Shown: in pieces, positions 60,191-64,000 of the stretch | Numbering within the stretch: the stretch's first letter is position 1 | How the letters are laid out: each line of letters begins with the position of its first letter | Source of the DNA: Nitrospira sp. | GTDB lineage: Bacteria > Nitrospirota > Nitrospiria > Nitrospirales > Nitrospiraceae | NCBI GenBank assembly: GCA_005116835.1 | Contig: SWDM01000014.1 | Coordinates: 124,001 to 188,000 of the forward strand | Direction: 5' to 3' | DNA: 64,000 nt | Translations under genes and position numbers: made by a program | The notes under the pieces: model-generated | Told to the model about the DNA's origin: nothing | Databases searched by the model: none | The model's input: only the letters and a program-made list of their open reading frames with translations

Positions 60191-61392
60191 CAGGATCTCT
60201 CCTCCGGAAACTGCGCGGCCAGTTGTTGGAGCCGCAAGTCCTCCACATGATTGGCGCGCAGCCACGCGATGACCGGTCTCGCTGCCTCTCGGCTGCCAAA
60301 GGCTAGCGCGCTTTCGAGCAAGAGACGCGCGTCCCAGGGTTCTTTTTGGATCTTCCAGTTGGCTTGTGCGAGGCTGAGCGCCGTCTTTGGATCGTGAAGC
60401 AGCGCAAGGGTGAAGCGCGCCTCCTCTCGCACATGCACGTTGGTGCCTCGTTCTCGGCCAGCAGCAAAGCGAGCTGCGAGCTCAGCTATGTGTTCCTTCG
60501 ATCCGGACAAGTGGAGCGCCTGCTCGGCCAGCGTCAGACGCAGGAGCAATCCGTCGGCTCTGGTCTCATGCTGTAAAAGGGTGACAACCTTTTGTGCGTG
60601 TCCTTGATCGAGAAGGAAATCGGCATAGGCGCCTAAGAGATACTGATCCTTTACATCGAGACTGCGCGCGTCGGTAAAATATTGTTCTGCGGTCTGTGCG
60701 TCTCCCGTGCGAGTTGCGGCTTCCGCCAGAATGGTGAAAATCCAGAGACGTTCGCGCGCTGAGACTCCTGGACGGTCCAGGAGCGAGGTCAGCTGCTCAC
60801 GGCTCTTGGTGGCATGGCCGGTCAGGCTTGCAATGTCGCCCAAACAGGTGAGCGCGACATGCCGTCCTGCAAGGCGAAACAGCGGCTGGCAGGCGCGCCG
60901 AGCCTCTTCGTATCGTCCCTGGACCTGGTAGATCGACGCTTTAGTGAGCCAGGCTTGGGCGTTCGTGGGCTGCATCCTCAGAACCGTATCGAGATCGGAG
61001 AGGGCGAGGTCGAACTCGTGGGCGTTTTGGCGGATCGTCGCCCTTAACAAGAGCGTTGAGGGTGGAGGCGTCGCGTGATTCAACCAGGGAGCCAGTACGG
61101 CTTGCGCCTGACCAAGAAACCGCGGATCCCCTTCCGATCGTGACTGTTCGATGAGCCTGGTCGCAAGGGAAACAGCCGCATCTACGTTCTGTGGGTCATG
61201 CAACAGATTTGCGCGCAGTGCCCTGGTCTCTCTCGCAACTGGATCGGTGGCTTTGACTGTGAGCTGTTCGAGTACTTGATTGTCCTGTTGAGGGAGAAAA
61301 GGTTCTCCTGCTGCGATCGGGGCTTGGCTCAATGCAAGCCACCCGATTGCGATCAAACCGCTCACTGTGCGTATTCCGTTCATCGCGTTCAT
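60190..61392 (-). CDS. Exported TPR protein of the DUF4331-HupE operon
   Basis: About 400 residues; ATG 61392 overlaps the preceding tonB stop region. Signal peptide about residues 1-29. TPR-type helices such as ALSDLDTVLRMQPTNAQAWLTKASIYQVQGRYEEARRACQPL and AEQYFTDARSLDVKDQYLLGAYADFLLDQGHA. It probably scaffolds the other operon products in the periplasm. Overlaps hupE by one base (TGATG). Confidence 0.85.
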   Translation of the reverse strand: MNAMNGIRTVSGLIAIGWLALSQAPIAAGEPFLPQQDNQVLEQLTVKATDPVARETRALRANLLHDPQNVDAAVSLATRLIEQSRSEGDPRFLGQAQAVLAPWLNHATPPPSTLLLRATIRQNAHEFDLALSDLDTVLRMQPTNAQAWLTKASIYQVQGRYEEARRACQPLFRLAGRHVALTCLGDIASLTGHATKSREQLTSLLDRPGVSARERLWIFTILAEAATRTGDAQTAEQYFTDARSLDVKDQYLLGAYADFLLDQGHAQKVVTLLQHETRADGLLLRLTLAEQALHLSGSKEHIAELAARFAAGRERGTNVHVREEARFTLALLHDPKTALSLAQANWKIQKEPWDARLLLESALAFGSREAARPVIAWLRANHVEDLRLQQLAAQFPEERS

Positions 61393-61393
61393 T

Positions 61394-62353
61394 TCAGTCG
61401 CGCGAATAAGTGATGGGTATGCGCATGATGATCTGCGGACGCTCGATGGCATAGTCGAGCGGCATAGGGAAGGCGCGATGCACCAGCGTCACAGCTTCCC
61501 GATCGATCCGCTCCAATCCGGAACTCGTTATAACTTCAGCTTCCATCAACTCTCCCGTGCCGGAGACCACAGCCTTGACCAGAACCTTGAGCTTGCTTGC
61601 ATCATTGAGGGATGGATGCGAAAAACGCTTCAGTTCTTCCAGCCGACGGGACACAGCTCGCTGCAACCAACTGTAATCTGCTCGGGCCACAGACGGTTGA
61701 TTGGAGGCTATCGGTAGAACTGAGGTGGGTGGTGCCTGCGATGGCTCGCGAGACTGAGCCGTCTCCATAGCAACATCGACGATGGACGGGGCCGGCTGCG
61801 GAGGTATTTCTTGCTCTGTTGACGCTGTGATAGCTGTGGATGGTTCTGTTGCAACCGGTGTTGTGGCCACCATTGTGTGAGGACGTTCGGGAGCGTTCCG
61901 TTGTATGGGCACTGTGCCTTGGATAGCTGGCGTTGGTTCGGAAATAGAAGCTGTCGGTGGTACTGTCTCTGGCTTGGCCAGCGCAAGATCCGTTGGCGTT
62001 GGGATGGCTATCACCGGCCTGACATTGTTGGATGCCTGAATTGTCTCGTTGATGTTGTTTGTCTGTTGTGGAACGGGTAAAGGCAGGTTCCGTATTAGCG
62101 ACGCCTGAGTCGGCTCGCTGGCTTCATCCGGTTGGAGCAACTCATTTCCGGAGGGAGCGTCGATGGTCTGCTCAACAACGGAGGCCTGTTGGGGTAACTC
62201 GACAAGAGTAACGTCCCATCGAAAGGGCTCAGGGTGAATCATGGCGGGAAGATGACGGAAGGCCGGTATGATCACGCTCAGAAGGATTCCGTGTATGATG
62301 AGCGAGAGCCCCCATCCCTCGATCTGACGCCGTTGAATGGCCCTAGATTGCAT
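61394..62353 (-). CDS. TonB-like energy transducer
   Basis: A 319-residue protein: one N-terminal membrane anchor (about residues 14-32), a long Pro/Gln/Thr-rich linker (about 60-225) and a C-terminal TonB domain (VLVKAVVSGTGELMEAEVITSSGLERIDREAVTLVHRAFPMPLDYAIERPQIIMRIPITYS). It should transmit inner-membrane proton-motive force to an outer-membrane receptor. No receptor, ExbB or ExbD gene is in the window. The neighbour DUF4331 and HupE genes suggest a metal-linked role. The length of the linker is unusual. Confidence 0.85.
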   Translation of the reverse strand: MQSRAIQRRQIEGWGLSLIIHGILLSVIIPAFRHLPAMIHPEPFRWDVTLVELPQQASVVEQTIDAPSGNELLQPDEASEPTQASLIRNLPLPVPQQTNNINETIQASNNVRPVIAIPTPTDLALAKPETVPPTASISEPTPAIQGTVPIQRNAPERPHTMVATTPVATEPSTAITASTEQEIPPQPAPSIVDVAMETAQSREPSQAPPTSVLPIASNQPSVARADYSWLQRAVSRRLEELKRFSHPSLNDASKLKVLVKAVVSGTGELMEAEVITSSGLERIDREAVTLVHRAFPMPLDYAIERPQIIMRIPITYSRD

Positions 62354-62411
62354 CTTTGCTCTCTCGGTTGTTGTGCAAGTAGCTCAGTGAGCCGTCTCTG
62401 AGAAGAATCAT

Positions 62412-62441
62412 GGGGGTGTCGCGCATAGGCGCGACACCCCC
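62412..62441. terminator. Very strong hairpin between the DUF4331 and tonB genes
   Basis: A 13-bp perfect stem (GGGGGTGTCGCGC with GCGCGACACCCCC) and a 4-base loop. It lies 12 bases past the DUF4331 stop and 59 bases before the tonB start. No T-run follows on the minus strand, so partial termination or mRNA protection is likelier than full termination. Confidence 0.6.
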
Positions 62442-62452
62442 TAAGGCACCAG

Positions 62453-63958
62453 CTAGTTAATCGACTCTCCTGGATCGATGTGCCGACGATCCCGTCCATC
62501 AAATGGAGTCGGGAGGAATGGGAATGCTGTGGCAATACCGTTGGCTGTCTTGTTGCCGCCGACGGACCCGATATTGAAGTTCACCCCGTCTCCCAGATTT
62601 GGAAAAGGAGTGGCGATAGGTGGATTGATTAGAATGCCGGCCACGACCCGCAATGCGACATCGGTGACATCGTCGTTAGGCCGTCGTCCGTTCGGCCAAC
62701 CGGCTTTGTCCGGAGTCGCATTTCCACTCTGGTCATGAGCGAAAGGCCCCAGTCGTCTCTGACTATCCGCTGCCGTCGCAGGCACGCTCAAATCCACTCG
62801 CAGGAGATCAGATAGGGTCTCGTTGGTCTTGCCGCCGCCGCAGACCGGTGGGCCAGGGCTGTAGCGCAGCAACGCATTGATCAGATCTTCCCGATTCGTC
62901 GTCGGGAAAGGAGTTCCGAACACAGCGTTCAGCGCAGTCGCCAACGCTGAGTTGCAATAGAAGGAGACGAAGTCTGCTTCGTCTTCGGCGTCCGTGGCAT
63001 TCCATTTGTCCTTCATGTTCGTTGGAATGATCAATTCGTTCACCAACGGATTGCCCATCCGGGCTACCTGAACGAACCGGGATGAATTGTCCCGGTCGCC
63101 GTTCTTCTTGATGACCGTGACCTTGGGGCGGCTGGTTGTGGCATAGGCGCCGATCACCTTATTGCCGTTCGGGCCCATCAGGTCGTTGATCGGAATTTCG
63201 AGGGCGATCGTGTTGACGTTGAAGCCACTGAAGGTGTCTGCGACACGGGAGGCTGGAGCCCCAACGATCGTCGCATCGTTCGCATCATCGGCTGCGGAGA
63301 GAATCGGGGATATGTGGAGGTTCAATGTGTCGAAGGTTCCCCCTAGGTCGATGTAGAAGGTTTCATCCCGTTGACCGGCAAATACCCGCCCGCCGTTCTT
63401 TAGGGGGAAAACTCCCTTTGCCGCCAGCTGTTCATAGTTCGGGGTGGTCCTGTTCCCGACATTCGATGGCACCGCGTACATCGGGCCGGTGCCCAAGTCC
63501 TTCGGCTGTTGGCCGAACCGCACTTCCGTCACCGTGTAACTTTGGCGTACCAGCAAGCCTTCGGAGCCTCCGCCGGTGAGTGCCGTGATAGGAGGGATTG
63601 CGACATAGGCCAATGGGAAAAAGTTTCCGGGCTGCCTGATCTCGGTCTTGAAGCGGATTTGATAGGTGATGTTCGCCGCAACATTGTTCTTGTTGTTGTC
63701 GACGTGGATCTCGTAGAGCACATCGTCGGCGAAATTGAAATAGTTGGGACCGGACCCCGGTTCCTGACCCGGAATCACATTCATGATCAACACGGCCTTA
63801 TCTGGATCCTGCCAGCTTCTGAATATGTAAAAATCCGTGATATCCGCTGCTGGGTCGTTCGCGATCAGCGGGGCCTCGCGATGACTGGCGGCAAAGACCG
63901 GCGCGCTCATAAGCAGCGCCAGCACTGCCAGCGTGAGGGTTCGAATCTGCGTCAACAT
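62453..63958 (-). CDS. DUF4331 domain exported protein
   Basis: A 501-residue protein with a signal peptide (about residues 1-23). SHREAPLIANDPAADITDFYIFRSW is the DUF4331 hallmark, followed by VLIMNVIPGQEPGSGPNYFNFADDVLYEIHVDNN. The C-terminal part contains WPNGRRPNDDVTDVALRVVAG, conserved in the family. Function unknown. DUF4331 genes often sit with HupE/UreJ, TPR and TonB genes, as here. It is first in the operon and would be the most abundant product given the hairpin that follows. Confidence 0.9.
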   Translation of the reverse strand: MLTQIRTLTLAVLALLMSAPVFAASHREAPLIANDPAADITDFYIFRSWQDPDKAVLIMNVIPGQEPGSGPNYFNFADDVLYEIHVDNNKNNVAANITYQIRFKTEIRQPGNFFPLAYVAIPPITALTGGGSEGLLVRQSYTVTEVRFGQQPKDLGTGPMYAVPSNVGNRTTPNYEQLAAKGVFPLKNGGRVFAGQRDETFYIDLGGTFDTLNLHISPILSAADDANDATIVGAPASRVADTFSGFNVNTIALEIPINDLMGPNGNKVIGAYATTSRPKVTVIKKNGDRDNSSRFVQVARMGNPLVNELIIPTNMKDKWNATDAEDEADFVSFYCNSALATALNAVFGTPFPTTNREDLINALLRYSPGPPVCGGGKTNETLSDLLRVDLSVPATAADSQRRLGPFAHDQSGNATPDKAGWPNGRRPNDDVTDVALRVVAGILINPPIATPFPNLGDGVNFNIGSVGGNKTANGIATAFPFLPTPFDGRDRRHIDPGESIN

Positions 63959-64000
63959 AGTTGCCTCCTTGTGAAACTGGTCGCCATTCAGGCGGCCTGA

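Overview
The window is 64 kb of a chromosome with about 62 protein genes, no rRNA or tRNA that I can recognise, and unusually repeat-rich intergenic DNA. The gene set points to an aerobic Gram-negative bacterium: LolA, Slp and PagL-like envelope proteins, many lipoproteins, a TonB energiser, Tat-exported multicopper oxidases and a SCO1-cytochrome c fusion. The best fit is Nitrospirota, probably a Nitrospira-type nitrifier. This is an inference from gene content and repeat style, not from a marker gene.

Layout. (1) 1-6.5 kb: a minus-strand copper block of two Tat-exported multicopper oxidases around a SCO1-cytochrome c fusion; the two oxidase genes share a duplicated upstream block. (2) 6.6-13.5 kb: PagL-like outer-membrane protein, lipoproteins, a MITE-like element, a methyltransferase and unknown genes. 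(3) 13.7-21.1 kb: an ECF42-type sigma factor with its usual partners (three YCII/DGPF proteins, a VOC protein, a DUF1579 protein). Two operons carry the same promoter-like motif TGTCGA-N16/17-CGACTA. The cluster also holds a MoaD-like/beta-propeller pair, an EcsC gene framed by direct repeats, and an AbrB-PIN toxin-antitoxin pair. (4) 21.2-27.3 kb: AttH-like lipocalin, Lon-N protein, ABC-2 exporter, SirB1-like protein, metallo-hydrolase, MarR regulator. (5) 27.3-33.3 kb: hairpin repeats, two lipoproteins, HEAT protein, phosphoesterase, TruD. (6) 33.3-44.2 kb: a mosaic tandem repeat array, a two-gene arginine-to-proline route, GpsA, LarB, LarC, a CaCA exchanger, PdxA, RsmA. (7) 44.4-53.7 kb: TPR proteins, FtsK, LolA, a 2OG-Fe(II) oxygenase, VapBC, Slp. 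(8) 53.9-58.8 kb: DsbA-like protein, copper P-type ATPase, HtrA protease. (9) 59.0-64.0 kb: a minus-strand operon for DUF4331, TonB, TPR and HupE/UreJ proteins.

How the genes fit together. Copper recurs: the oxidases and SCO fusion use it, the P-ATPase exports it, and the DsbA-like and HtrA proteins next to the ATPase suit envelope protein quality control. LarB and LarC make nickel-pincer cofactor, although LarE and a client enzyme are not here. The arginine dihydrolase and ornithine cyclodeaminase pair would release ammonia and give proline.

The most unusual content is intergenic. Six copies of a 77-100 bp hairpin have helices that differ in sequence between copies but stay paired. Nine elements are built from 9-bp units, and many from 7-bp units, arranged as two inverted arms. 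A further 125-bp hairpin family forms a four-unit mosaic array. Several of these repeats run into gene ends and supply stop codons or N-terminal residues.
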